A DNA stretch of 64,000 bases. It comes from Caldilineaceae bacterium. Lineage in GTDB: Bacteria > Chloroflexota > Anaerolineae > Caldilineales > Caldilineaceae. Where the stretch lies: NCBI GenBank assembly GCA_020846635.1, contig JADLDO010000013.1, positions 1 to 64,000 of the forward strand. Direction: 5' to 3'. A program made the translations under genes and the position numbers. Every line of letters starts with the position of its first letter. The stretch's first letter is position 1. Below the pieces are notes generated by a model. The model was not told where the DNA came from and ran no database searches. It was given only the letters and a program-made list of their open reading frames with translations. Of this stretch, positions 9,675 through 18,495 are shown one piece after another.

Positions 9675-11537
9675 TTAGCTGCGATCCATCGAAACTTCGA
9701 GTTCGTAGGGGTCGCCTGTGTCCTCTGGAATCTGCCAGTCGTCCACGGCAACGGGCTGGTAGTCGTCATGGACAACGACGATGCTGTAGAACTCACCGGG
9801 GATAACGGTGTTGTCCAGTTGGAATTCGCCGCGGCGATTGCTGTTGGCAGTTCCGTGGATCATGCTATCAGGGAAGTCTTCGTCAATCCACTCGTCCACC
9901 GTGAAGCCTGGTTGTAGGAAGACGACGAGCGCGCCGGAGATGGTCGTGCGCTGGTTGTTACGGTCATTGACGACGCCGATCACACCGACTTCGGTGGTGG
10001 GTGCAACGCCGCCATCCTGAACGGTGAAACTGCCGGTCTGGAAGATTTCGCCCTGGACTTCCAACTCCAGGTCAAATTGACCCACGGGCAGACCGTCGGG
10101 ATGGTAGATGCTGACCCAACTGGTGCCGTTTGCGCCACCATCCCAGGTTGATGGTGTCTCCAACACAAGCTGATCTTGGTAGTACCAGCGGCTCGTCCAC
10201 GCGGCCCCATTGACCATGCCTTCATAGTCAAAGAAGCCATAGACCTCTTGGACATTGGCAAAGCTGGTATTGACCCCCTGCGGCTGGTTGCTGCCGGATA
10301 CGCCTTCGGCAAAGGTAATGTCGCCAAAGGAAGCTGTGCCGGGGTTGACCGGATCGACAAGGTTGCCTTCCCCGATCATCACACCACCGCGATAGATTGA
10401 GGTGCCACCATAGAGGATTTGCAGCTCGATAAAGCCATCGGGCAGGCCGTTGTCATCGTAGGTGCTGACCCAGTTGGTGCCGCTTGCGCCCCCATCCCAG
10501 CCAAACGCATCGCGTGCGATCTCTTGCCCGTCGGCATACCAGACGTAGCTAAAGTCGCCACCATTGGCAAAGCCCTTGTAATCAAAGACCGCATAGATGT
10601 CGGTGGTTCCGGTGGGGAACTGCGTGGCGGGGTTGACTGCCTCGCCGCGGCGGTTGATGACTTCGGCATATTGCACATTCGTTACCTGTGGGCCGTCGCC
10701 CGCAGGATTGGGGAAGTAGCTGTTGACAAAATCCAGCGCCAGGTTGCCGGAGCGCACCAGCCCGATCTTGCCTGTGTCATCTGTGTTGCCCGCGGTGGGA
10801 ACACCGACAAAGCGTCCGAGATCATCCGTGGAAAGGCCGCCGGAGTTGCCGTGGTTCAGTTCGGCGTCGGTCTTGATCCACTCATAGACGCCATTGCGAT
10901 CCTCATCCAAGAAGCCCGCTACTGTGCCTTTGGTATAGGTGGGGGTGTTGCCGCCGAGGCCAGGATAGCCAAACATATTGATTTCGTCGCCGATCATCAG
11001 ATCGTCGCTGTTACCATATTCGATGGCCGGCAGCCCCAGATTTGCGGGCAGCGGCGCTTCGGGATCATCGACCAGGCCGATAATTTGGACGAGCGCCAGG
11101 TCAATATCCGCGTCCGTCTTGGCGATGACGCCAAAGTATTTGATAATCGCCTCGCCGCGCAAGTCGGCAGGCGGCACAGCAATGAAGGCCAGTGCATCGT
11201 TGTTCATCAGCCCGTTGCGAGATTCGCCTTCGACCACATGGTTGTTGGTCAGGATCAAGCCATCGGTGTTCATGACAGTGCCGCTGCCCAGGCTGAACAT
11301 CTCGAAGTCATTGTCAGGCACAATGACTTGAACGGTTGAACGTAGGGCTGTTGAAACCCCCTCGCGGCTCAAGGCAGACGCGGGTTGGACGGCGACCGCG
11401 GTCGCCAACAGTGCCAAAGCAACCACCAGACCACGAAACAGATGGGCACGCTGGATCTGTCGTATGCCGCTGAGAAGGCGGCTGGCTGCCCCCGCAATTC
11501 GTCCGGTCGGAGGCGCTCCGTGCTGCGTGTGCATCAT
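9675..11537 (-). CDS. secreted S1C (trypsin-like) serine protease with duplicated beta-module
   Basis: 620 aa. A long signal or anchor segment (about 33-56, ending ASA) is followed by a trypsin-fold protease domain (58-275) with H100 in TNNHVVEG, D146 in DIDLALVQ and S232 in NHGNSGG, the DegP-type triad. No PDZ domain follows. Instead two related modules of about 100 residues (287-392 and 405-507) share W-D-G-G-A-x-G-T-x-W-V-S, GLP and WYxxxxE features. A carboxypeptidase-regulatory-like beta domain (about 516-620) ends the chain. It overlaps the upstream gene by ATGA, with its ribosome site inside that gene. It likely cleaves or senses surface proteins. Confidence 0.85.
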   Translation of the reverse strand: MMHTQHGAPPTGRIAGAASRLLSGIRQIQRAHLFRGLVVALALLATAVAVQPASALSREGVSTALRSTVQVIVPDNDFEMFSLGSGTVMNTDGLILTNNHVVEGESRNGLMNNDALAFIAVPPADLRGEAIIKYFGVIAKTDADIDLALVQIIGLVDDPEAPLPANLGLPAIEYGNSDDLMIGDEINMFGYPGLGGNTPTYTKGTVAGFLDEDRNGVYEWIKTDAELNHGNSGGLSTDDLGRFVGVPTAGNTDDTGKIGLVRSGNLALDFVNSYFPNPAGDGPQVTNVQYAEVINRRGEAVNPATQFPTGTTDIYAVFDYKGFANGGDFSYVWYADGQEIARDAFGWDGGASGTNWVSTYDDNGLPDGFIELQILYGGTSIYRGGVMIGEGNLVDPVNPGTASFGDITFAEGVSGSNQPQGVNTSFANVQEVYGFFDYEGMVNGAAWTSRWYYQDQLVLETPSTWDGGANGTSWVSIYHPDGLPVGQFDLELEVQGEIFQTGSFTVQDGGVAPTTEVGVIGVVNDRNNQRTTISGALVVFLQPGFTVDEWIDEDFPDSMIHGTANSNRRGEFQLDNTVIPGEFYSIVVVHDDYQPVAVDDWQIPEDTGDPYELEVSMDRS

Positions 11538-12202
11538 TCTCCACCTTCCTCAAATTCGCTCACTACATCGCTGTTTTGTATCCGCATGTTCAGGCTGTCC
11601 TGAATGATATCGATGGCTGCTTGCTCGTTGTCCCAGGTGGCAGCGTCGGCGGCAATGGTGACAATCACCGCGTTGCTTCCGCTGGGGAAGATCAAATCTT
11701 GGGCCTGGACGACGACCGGCGGTGCAATTGCGCCTTGCGCACGCGTGGGGTCAGCGACATAGGCATAGGTGACCAGGATGCCGGGTTGACCGTTGACGGT
11801 AACAGGCTCGGCAGCCAACTCGCGATAGCGCAGCAGCTCTTGGGTGCGTTGCAGCCCTAGCGAGGTGCGTGCGGCGACTGCATCTTGTCCGGCAGCGAGG
11901 GGGCGCGTCATCACGCTCACCTCGGCGTTGAAGATGCTGGCGCTGCGCGGGTTGCGCGCGCGGAACAACATGCCTTCGGGCTGGCCTGTAATCCAGTTCG
12001 AGGGAACCTTGATGGATGGCAAGCCTTCGCCCAACTCAATGGTGCGGCTGGCTCCGACGGCATTGTTGCGAATGCCAAAGCCCAGAAACAGGGCAAAGAT
12101 GATCGTGATGAGTACGGCTAGGTCGATGCGACGGAGTTCTCCTTCGCTCGGTGGTTCATTGGTAACACTTGGCTTGGTCAGTGTAGCGAGCCAGGTAGAC
12201 AT
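11534..12202 (-). CDS. membrane-anchored hypothetical protein of protease operon
   Basis: 222 aa, unrecognised. A short cytoplasmic N terminus is followed by one transmembrane helix (about 27-45) and an extracytoplasmic domain of about 170 residues (LPSIKVPSNWITGQPEG, FNAEVSVMTRPL, GQPGILVTYAYVAD), which looks like the PsbP/LpqN-like folds that read out lipoprotein-sized ligands; this is a weak impression only. It is translationally coupled on both sides: TAATG with the PrsW-like gene upstream and ATGA with the protease gene downstream. This argues for equal production and perhaps a complex of the three. It may be a substrate or adaptor of the protease. Confidence 0.65.
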   Translation of the reverse strand: MSTWLATLTKPSVTNEPPSEGELRRIDLAVLITIIFALFLGFGIRNNAVGASRTIELGEGLPSIKVPSNWITGQPEGMLFRARNPRSASIFNAEVSVMTRPLAAGQDAVAARTSLGLQRTQELLRYRELAAEPVTVNGQPGILVTYAYVADPTRAQGAIAPPVVVQAQDLIFPSGSNAVIVTIAADAATWDNEQAAIDIIQDSLNMRIQNSDVVSEFEEGGE

Positions 12203-13218
12203 TACGCATTCTCCTGTGAATCTTGCGCCGCGGGTGCCTCTGGCGTAGAAGTGCTAGTGGCTGAAGTCGCTGCCGGGGGTGTGGCAGGAACGGGTACGGG
12301 CATGGGGGGCGTGGTGACGATGCCGTCACGGATCGTTCGGTGGGCGAGGCGCAGGGTCTCCTCGTTGGCCCGTTCGATGAGCCAAAAGACCACTGCCAAG
12401 CTGATGACGGCAATGATGGCTGCGAGGATCAGGTCTCCCCAGGGGTTATAGCTCAGGCCGCCGCCGAAAGTGCGGTCGAGCAGATACCAGAAGAGACCGT
12501 TAAAGACCGCTGCCAGGGTGAGCCCGGCGGGCATGTACCAAATGGGGGTCTTTTCAAAACGGGCCTGGCCGATGAAATAGCCCATGATACCGGCAAAGCT
12601 GGCATAGGCGAGGGTGTTGATGACCATGCGGATCGAGCCGATGTCCAGGTCAACACCGTTGGAGCGAAAGACATAGTAGAAGTTCAATACAGTGGCAAGT
12701 CCCAACCCGGCGGCTACGCTGTAGATGACGCCATCCACTCGCTCATCGAATTCGGGGTGGCGAAAGACAGTGAAACGTACGGTGGCATAGATGATGGCCT
12801 GTTCGACAAAGCCCACGATCAAGATGCCGCCCAGAAGATGGCCCCACCAACTGTTGTACTGCCAACTGCTTACATTGAAGATGTCATTGATGATGAAGTC
12901 ATGCAGCGCGCCCGTCGCCAATGCCCCGATCACAAAAACACTCAGAACTAGGGTTTTGGGTTCTGCTTCCAATCGATCAAGGCGATAGAAGAAGTAGAGC
13001 CAGATGAAGGCAGGGATCAAGCTAAAGATCACGCCCACCAGCATCAGGGAAACCCCGCTCAGATTATCGCCAAAGTCAGGCAGGATAAAGTTAAAGATGC
13101 CGGTAAAGACCAGCAAGCTAACCAGCGTGATGACGATTGCCACCCACAGCCCGCTGCGATTATGGGCAACGCGCTCAACCCGGCTGAGTTCGTCCCCGCC
13201 ACTATATGTCGTTTGCAC
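12202..13218 (-). CDS. PrsW-like integral membrane protein with altered catalytic residues
   Basis: 338 aa, about 8-9 transmembrane helices. Fold and motif spacing match the PrsW intramembrane metalloprotease family (GFVEQAIIY, HPEFDERVDGVIYSVAAGLG, FAGIMGYFIGQARF). From memory of the family, active members have EE in the first motif, E-N in the second and a His in the third. Here these read E139-Q140, L178-N179 and Y205, so activity is doubtful and a pseudoprotease role is possible. The C-terminal 40 residues are Pro/Ala/Thr-rich. Start GTG 13218 is set by AAGGAGGAG 4 bases upstream. The open frame continues upstream but without family resemblance. Confidence 0.75.
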   Translation of the reverse strand: MQTTYSGGDELSRVERVAHNRSGLWVAIVITLVSLLVFTGIFNFILPDFGDNLSGVSLMLVGVIFSLIPAFIWLYFFYRLDRLEAEPKTLVLSVFVIGALATGALHDFIINDIFNVSSWQYNSWWGHLLGGILIVGFVEQAIIYATVRFTVFRHPEFDERVDGVIYSVAAGLGLATVLNFYYVFRSNGVDLDIGSIRMVINTLAYASFAGIMGYFIGQARFEKTPIWYMPAGLTLAAVFNGLFWYLLDRTFGGGLSYNPWGDLILAAIIAVISLAVVFWLIERANEETLRLAHRTIRDGIVTTPPMPVPVPATPPAATSATSTSTPEAPAAQDSQENA

Positions 13219-13373
13219 TGCACTCCTCCTTGTTGCGCAATCAGGTTGCGCGATGTTGTTGCGTGATCTTATCGTTCTGCATTCGACTGCAAGCCGTGTA
13301 ACGGCTCGTGTTGGCAATTCGTGCTTTTGCGTGAAAAGTCTTTGGTTTCGTTCTTTTTGATAGTCCGGTGGTG

Positions 13374-13399
13374 GTTGATGGATGGTTGATAAAGTTGAT
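13374..13399. promoter_or_regulatory. triple GTTGAT direct repeats
   Basis: GTTGAT occurs at 13374-13379, 13385-13390 and 13394-13399, roughly one helical turn apart, followed by an A run. It lies in the 454-base gap between the divergent PrsW-like and RNase D genes, about 155 bases upstream of the former. The spacing would suit a multimeric regulator. Nothing else in the gap looks coding. Confidence 0.3.
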
Positions 13400-13573
13400 A
13401 AAAAAGGATGCGCGACAATTCGGTGTAACCCTAGTGAGAAACACGCGGGAACGAGCCGTGCATGATACCAAATGGCGATCCTGGTAGCAATTCTGACAGC
13501 GATCCAAGCGAGGTGCAGCAGACCGGCGCATGGTACTGGCCCCGGTGTAAATTGCGTGGCGAAACCGCGTGGC

Positions 13574-13602
13574 TTGACACCCTGTAGAACTGTGAGTACC
13601 AT
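13574..13602 (+). promoter_or_regulatory. sigma-70-type promoter for rnd
   Basis: TTGACA (13574-13579), a 17-base spacer and TACCAT (13597-13602). The -35 box is a perfect match and the -10 box matches 4 of 6. It predicts transcription from about 13609, giving a leader of about 64 bases that includes two TACATGAT copies 10 bases apart (13629-13636, 13639-13646). Confidence 0.5.
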
Positions 13603-13672
13603 GTTGCGGTCAATGACGCGATTTATTTTACATGATTCTACATGATAACGTCCACAGGGCAAACCTATTTCT

Positions 13673-14845
13673 ATGACTGCAAGTCGTTCATCTAACCCGA
13701 ACCTGATTTATACGCAGGCTGCCTTTGCTGAGATGATGGAACATCTCTGGACACATAAAGTCGTGGCATTGGACACCGAGAGTGACAGCCTTTTTAGCTA
13801 TTATCCAAAGATTTGTCTCATCCAAATCTCTACCTTCGCAGATGCAGAGGCCGACCCCAACGTCGTCACCGACTATCTGGTTGACCCGCTGCGCTTTACT
13901 GCGCTGGCTCCTTTAGGCCAGCTTTTGGCCGACCCGACCTCATCCGTCATTATTCACGCTGCGGAAAATGACATCTATCTCCTCCAGCGCGAATTTGATT
14001 TTAGCGTCTCCAATCTCTTTGATACGCAGCTTGCCGCGCGCATCCTGGGCTGGCCGCGCGCCGGGCTGGCTGCCATCTTGGAAGAGCAGTTTGGCGTAGT
14101 CAGCAACAAGAAGATGCAGCGCACGAACTGGGGCAAGCGCCCGCTGACCCCCGAACAAATTGCCTATGCCCAAATGGATACACACTATCTGCTGGCCTTG
14201 CGCGCACGACAGACCCAAGAATTATACGAACGAGATCGCTGGGAAGAAGCGCAAGAGGCCTTTACACAGTTAACCACGGTGGATTACCGGGAGCGCGCGG
14301 CCGCGCAACGCTCCGTATGGCAGATGAAAGAGGCGCGCACAGTTCCCCATGCCTTGACCGGGATGCTGGAGTCGCTTTGGCTCTGGCGGGAGCAGGAGGC
14401 GCAAAACCAGGACCGTCCTCCTTTCAAAATTGTCAGCAATCCGGCGTTGGTAGAGCTGGCACAGCAGCAGCCCGCATCGCAAAACGAACTGCGCGAGGTG
14501 CGGACGCTGAGCTCAAGCGAGATCCAACGCTATGGCGCGGCGTTGCTCCAGGCCATTCGTGAAGGTAAGCAGCGGCCTCTGCCCGCCTTGCCCGAATCCA
14601 CGCCCCGCTATGAACAATGGTTGGAAAAGTCCACGTTGGATCGTTTTGATGCCCTGCGCCATTGGCGCAGCAAGACCGCCGCCGCGCGTGGCGTTGCCCC
14701 GGAGATTGTCCTGACCAACGAAATCCTGATGGAGATCGCCAAGCGCCAGCCCCGCACCGTGGAAGAACTGCGTGAGATCGAAGCCATTGGCCCCTGGAAA
14801 GCCAAAACCTACGGCGCTGATCTGCTGCGGCTGGCGCGGGTGTAG
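13673..14845 (+). CDS. rnd: ribonuclease D
   Basis: 390 aa, close to E. coli RNase D. It is a cytoplasmic 3'-5' exonuclease that trims tRNA precursors and other RNAs. The DEDD nuclease motifs are present: ALDTES (Asp and Glu), HAAENDIYLL (Asp) and Y-A-Q-M-D (Tyr and Asp) at about residue 164. Two HRDC-type helical domains follow, at about 245-300 and 310-388 (each with the pattern PxxxxELxxIxxxxxxxxxxYGxxLL). The reading frame ends 8 bases before the convergent gene at 14854 and no separate terminator is visible. It stands alone, with a good promoter upstream. Confidence 0.93.
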   Translation: MTASRSSNPNLIYTQAAFAEMMEHLWTHKVVALDTESDSLFSYYPKICLIQISTFADAEADPNVVTDYLVDPLRFTALAPLGQLLADPTSSVIIHAAENDIYLLQREFDFSVSNLFDTQLAARILGWPRAGLAAILEEQFGVVSNKKMQRTNWGKRPLTPEQIAYAQMDTHYLLALRARQTQELYERDRWEEAQEAFTQLTTVDYRERAAAQRSVWQMKEARTVPHALTGMLESLWLWREQEAQNQDRPPFKIVSNPALVELAQQQPASQNELREVRTLSSSEIQRYGAALLQAIREGKQRPLPALPESTPRYEQWLEKSTLDRFDALRHWRSKTAAARGVAPEIVLTNEILMEIAKRQPRTVEELREIEAIGPWKAKTYGADLLRLARV

Positions 14846-14853
14846 CAAATAGG

Positions 14854-15192
14854 CTACCGCCCCAACTGCGAACGAATAAAGCGGAATCCCATTTGTACGA
14901 GAAACCAGCCACCGGCAAGGGCAAAGCCCAGAAGGATGCTCCCAAAGATGAGGGCATAGCTCTGGGTGCTAAAGCTCTGTTCTGCCGCGCCCAAGAGCCA
15001 ACGCCAGCCACGCGGGATCGCTTCGCCTTCATCAATGCGATAGACGCCCACCAACGAATCGCCTAACAGGCCGCTGATGAGCGTGCAGAGCGCAACCACG
15101 CCCAAGATGGAATAGCGAATGACAAGGCTATCATTGCCCTGTACTCGCTGCGACGGCGGAGATGGTGGTGGCGTGTATTGGCGTGGGTCCAT
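14854..15192 (-). CDS. small membrane protein downstream of FAD oxidase
   Basis: 112 aa, no family recognised. It has a Pro-rich cytoplasmic N terminus (QYTPPPSPPSQ) and two predicted transmembrane helices at about 27-47 and 80-102, with a short loop between. ATG 15192 lies only 2 bases after the stop of the large FAD/Fe-S oxidoreductase, so the two are co-transcribed. An upstream extension of the frame would overlap that gene by 85 bases and is less likely. Confidence 0.6.
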   Translation of the reverse strand: MDPRQYTPPPSPPSQRVQGNDSLVIRYSILGVVALCTLISGLLGDSLVGVYRIDEGEAIPRGWRWLLGAAEQSFSTQSYALIFGSILLGFALAGGWFLVQMGFRFIRSQLGR

Positions 15193-15194
15193 GC

Positions 15195-18100
15195 CTATTG
15201 TCCTGTCAAAGTAGCGGCGAGCGCTTCGGCTAGGTGCAAGGGCAACCGGCCTGTGAAATGATCGATCGGGTGGCGGCAACTGGTGCCGCTGGCAACCAGC
15301 ACTGTATCCGCAGCGGCGGCGCGCACAGCAGGGAAGAGGCGATCTTCACCGATGCGCCGGCTGATCTCATAGTGGTCACGTTCATAGCCAAAATCGCCCG
15401 CCATGCCGCAGCAGCCGCTGGGGATGACCTCGACCGTATAGCCCACGGCACGCAGCGCAGCCACGGTGCTTTCGTTGCCTACCAATGCCTTGTGGTGACA
15501 GTGACCGTGGAGCAGAGCCTTGCGCGGTTGGCTGCTGGTGGGTGGGGCAAAGCGTCCAGCTTCCGCAGCTTGGGCGACAAACTCGTCAAAGGTCAATGAT
15601 TGGCTGGCGACCAACTGCGCGCGCTTGCGGTCGCTGGCGAGGCCGAGGTACTCATCGCGTATCGTCAGAATACAGCTTGGCTCGACGCCGACAATGGGGA
15701 TGCCCGCCTGGGCATAGGGAGCGAGTAGGGCAACGTTGTGATCCACCCACGGGCGCGCCTGATCTGCCTGACCGCCTGTGATGAGGGGGCGACCGCAGCA
15801 CTTGCGCCCATCTGCCAGATGGACGGAATAGCCCGCAGCCTCTAACACCTGCACCATCGCCTTGCCGATCTCTGTCTCGTTGAAGTTGACCCAGGTGTCA
15901 TGAAAGAGCAGCACAGGCCCGTTGGGCGCGCGGGTCGAGGCAATCGGGCTGTTGTGCTGGGTGCGGCGTGCAAACCAGGTGGCAAAGGTTTCAGGCGCAT
16001 AGGGGGGCAAGTCGCGTGCCGGGTGGATGCCGATCTTTGCCAGCACAGCCTTCGCCACAGGTGTCTTCAAGCCCCAGTTGACCACAGGTGTCAGAAAAGG
16101 GGTGAGTTTGTAGAGCAGTTCGTTGAGCGTGGGCAGCAGCCCCATCATCCGGTTAAAGAGGGGCAGCCCGTTGCGGTGATAGTAGTGAACCAGATATTCA
16201 GCCTTGATCTTCGCCAGATCCACGGACGAAGGACATTCACTCTTACAGGCCTTGCAGCCGAGGCACAGGTCCATCACCCCATACATCTCATCGCCGTAAA
16301 GCTCCTCCTGGGGGATGCGTCCTGCCATTGCATTGCGTAGAGCATTGGCACGCCCGCGGGTGGTGTCATGCTCGTCGCGGGTTGCCATGAAGCTGGGACA
16401 CATGCTGCCCGCGCCCAACTTGCGACAGACACCCGCGCCATTGCACATCTCGATCGCCCCGGCAAAACCACCGTCGCTGCTCCAATCGAAGACAGTCTGT
16501 AGCTCGATGGTCTGGTAGGTCGCGCCATAGCGCAGGTTCTCCGTCACGGGTGGCGCATCCACAACCTTGCCGGGGTTGAGCAGGTTGGCAGGGTCAAAGG
16601 TGCGCTTGACCTCTTGCAGCGTGGCATAGAGTTGGGGGCCAAAGAGCTTGGGGTTGAGCGCGCTGCGCGCCAAGCCGTCGCCATGTTCACCGCTCATCGC
16701 ACCGCTAAATTGGACGGCAAGGTCACAGGCAAATTCCCCTAACACCTGCATCAACTCCACCCCGCGCGCCGTCTTGACATTGACCAGCGGGCGCACATGC
16801 AGACAGCCCGCCGACGCATGGGCATAGACCGCCACATCGGGAATGTCCCCCTGGCTGCGGCAGAAGCTCAAAACTTGGCGCAGATAGTCGGCTAAGTTCT
16901 CCTGCGGCACAGAGACATCTTCGATGCCGGGAATAGGCTTATAGTCGCTGCGGCGGCTCATGAGGAGATTGAGACCTGCCTTGCGCACAGCCCATACATC
17001 ATTTTGTTGGGCGGGCGTCATCACACGCAGGACCGCGCCATGATAGCCACGCGCCGCCAAATGCTGCTCCAGCCTCTCCAACTTGCTGACCAACTCTGCC
17101 TCGCTGCTGCCATAGTACTCGGTCAGCAGCACCGCGGCGGGGTCGCCCACAATAAAGTTGAGCCGCTTGGCCCATTCAGGTTGGGCGCGCGCCAAGTCGA
17201 GCAACTGCTTGTCGAGCAGTTCCGAAGCGCTGGGGTCGGTCTCCAGAATATCGCCGATGGCAGCACAGGCTTCCACCACATCGTCAAAATGGACGACCGC
17301 CAGCACCGTTTGGGGTGGTTTGGGGACAAGGCCCACGGTAAGCTCGGTCATTACCGCCAGCGTGCCTTCGCTGCCGGTGAGCAGTTGCGCCAGATTAAAG
17401 CGGTCGATGCGCGTGGGATCGCAGATGGCAGGGCGGAAACGAGTGTCAAAGCTCAAGCGGGCGCGCTGGTCGGCGGGCAAGAGGGCCGCGGCCAACCGAT
17501 CCAAATTGTAGCCGGAGGCGCGCCGCCAATGTTTGGGCCAGCGCGTGACGATCTCCTCCATCGAATCTTGGATCAGGTGGGGGATGCGTTGATAGATGGT
17601 GGCTTCGAGGCTGTCCCCGCGGCCTTTGGCGGCAAGCGCTTCAGCATCGAGCGGGCCAAAATGGACGCGCGATCCATCGCCCAGGATCGCCTGGGTCGAT
17701 ACCACATGGTCGGCCATCATGCCGTAGAGAATGCTGTGGCTGCCGGTGGCGTTGTTGCCCACGGTTCCGCCGACGGTGGCGCGGTCGGCGCTGGCAGGGT
17801 CGGGGCCAAGCATCAGCCCATGTTGGCTCAACGCGCGGTTGAGCGGCGTTACCACAACGCCTGGCTGCACGGTGACGGTGCGTGCCTCCGGGTCAATGTG
17901 TACTACCTTGTCCATGTACTTGCTGAAGTCAATCACAATCGCCGCGCCCACTGCTTGCCCTGCCAGCGAACTGCCGCTGCCACGAGGAAGAATAGGGATC
18001 TTGCGTTTGGCTGCGATCTCGACGGTGGCCTGTACATCTTCCTCGCGCTTGGGGATCACCACGCCGACCGGCTGAATTTGATAGAGGCTGGCGTCGGTGC

Positions 18101-18242
18101 TGTACAACATGCGCGAAATGCCATCAAAGCGCACTTCCCCCTTTACCACACCCTGCAATTCCGCGACCAGATCGCGGCTCTCCTCAATCACCGGCTGCAT
18201 GTCGGATGGGGCCAGTTTGCTACGTGTCACAACGGCGGCCAT
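15195..18242 (-). CDS. FAD-linked oxidase / Fe-S / CCG fusion (GlcD-GlcF, YdiJ type)
   Basis: 1015 aa. It has a PCMH FAD-binding domain (about 45-225; LPRGSGSSLAGQAVG, GGTVGNNATGSHS), an FAD-oxidase C-terminal domain (about 260-540; QLLTGSEGTLAVMTEL, GEHGDGLARS), a ferredoxin-like 4Fe-4S part with clusters in CNGAGVCRKLGAGSMCP and CLGCKACKSECP, then two CCG domains (KCCGRPLITGGQ; GCCGMAGDFGY). This is the fused form of glycolate/D-lactate dehydrogenase subunits D and F, oxidising a 2-hydroxy acid and passing electrons to a carrier. D-lactate or 2-hydroxyglutarate are the likely substrates, but the sequence cannot decide. GGAAAGG lies before ATG 18242. Confidence 0.92.
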   Translation of the reverse strand: MAAVVTRSKLAPSDMQPVIEESRDLVAELQGVVKGEVRFDGISRMLYSTDASLYQIQPVGVVIPKREEDVQATVEIAAKRKIPILPRGSGSSLAGQAVGAAIVIDFSKYMDKVVHIDPEARTVTVQPGVVVTPLNRALSQHGLMLGPDPASADRATVGGTVGNNATGSHSILYGMMADHVVSTQAILGDGSRVHFGPLDAEALAAKGRGDSLEATIYQRIPHLIQDSMEEIVTRWPKHWRRASGYNLDRLAAALLPADQRARLSFDTRFRPAICDPTRIDRFNLAQLLTGSEGTLAVMTELTVGLVPKPPQTVLAVVHFDDVVEACAAIGDILETDPSASELLDKQLLDLARAQPEWAKRLNFIVGDPAAVLLTEYYGSSEAELVSKLERLEQHLAARGYHGAVLRVMTPAQQNDVWAVRKAGLNLLMSRRSDYKPIPGIEDVSVPQENLADYLRQVLSFCRSQGDIPDVAVYAHASAGCLHVRPLVNVKTARGVELMQVLGEFACDLAVQFSGAMSGEHGDGLARSALNPKLFGPQLYATLQEVKRTFDPANLLNPGKVVDAPPVTENLRYGATYQTIELQTVFDWSSDGGFAGAIEMCNGAGVCRKLGAGSMCPSFMATRDEHDTTRGRANALRNAMAGRIPQEELYGDEMYGVMDLCLGCKACKSECPSSVDLAKIKAEYLVHYYHRNGLPLFNRMMGLLPTLNELLYKLTPFLTPVVNWGLKTPVAKAVLAKIGIHPARDLPPYAPETFATWFARRTQHNSPIASTRAPNGPVLLFHDTWVNFNETEIGKAMVQVLEAAGYSVHLADGRKCCGRPLITGGQADQARPWVDHNVALLAPYAQAGIPIVGVEPSCILTIRDEYLGLASDRKRAQLVASQSLTFDEFVAQAAEAGRFAPPTSSQPRKALLHGHCHHKALVGNESTVAALRAVGYTVEVIPSGCCGMAGDFGYERDHYEISRRIGEDRLFPAVRAAAADTVLVASGTSCRHPIDHFTGRLPLHLAEALAATLTGQ

Positions 18243-18306
18243 ACATGGACCTTTCCTGGCAAAGACGAGTATGTAAGCTCAAGGGTATCCTTGAGGATCA
18301 TCTATC

Positions 18307-18330
18307 GTGTAATTTACTGTGTAATTTACT
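18307..18330. repeat. 12-bp perfect tandem repeat, candidate operator
   Basis: GTGTAATTTACT is present twice in direct succession (18307-18318, 18319-18330). Each copy contains a near-palindrome GTAATTTAC. It lies in the gap between the divergent FAD-oxidase and membrane-protein genes, 65 bases upstream of the oxidase start, in a good place for a regulator of the oxidase. Confidence 0.4.
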
Positions 18331-18495
18331 GAGCGATCTATAGGGTCACTTTATCCAAAGCAGGCCAAAACGACAAATCGCCAAAGGATCGCCATCCATA
18401 TTCCGAGAAGGTACTCCGCGGTACATTCGGCAGCGAGATTGCAGGGTTAGCATAAAGTGTTGTTGCTGAATGTAGATGAAAGGTGGAATAACGAC

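Noticed and set aside
13219-13662. 148-codon N-terminal extension of the PrsW-like protein
   Set aside because: No membrane or family resemblance; AAGGAGGAG before GTG 13218 fixes the start.
17004-18332. Long open frame (442 codons) on the plus strand opposite the FAD oxidase
   Set aside because: It is wholly antisense to a clear gene, without family resemblance; in GC-rich DNA such mirror frames are expected.
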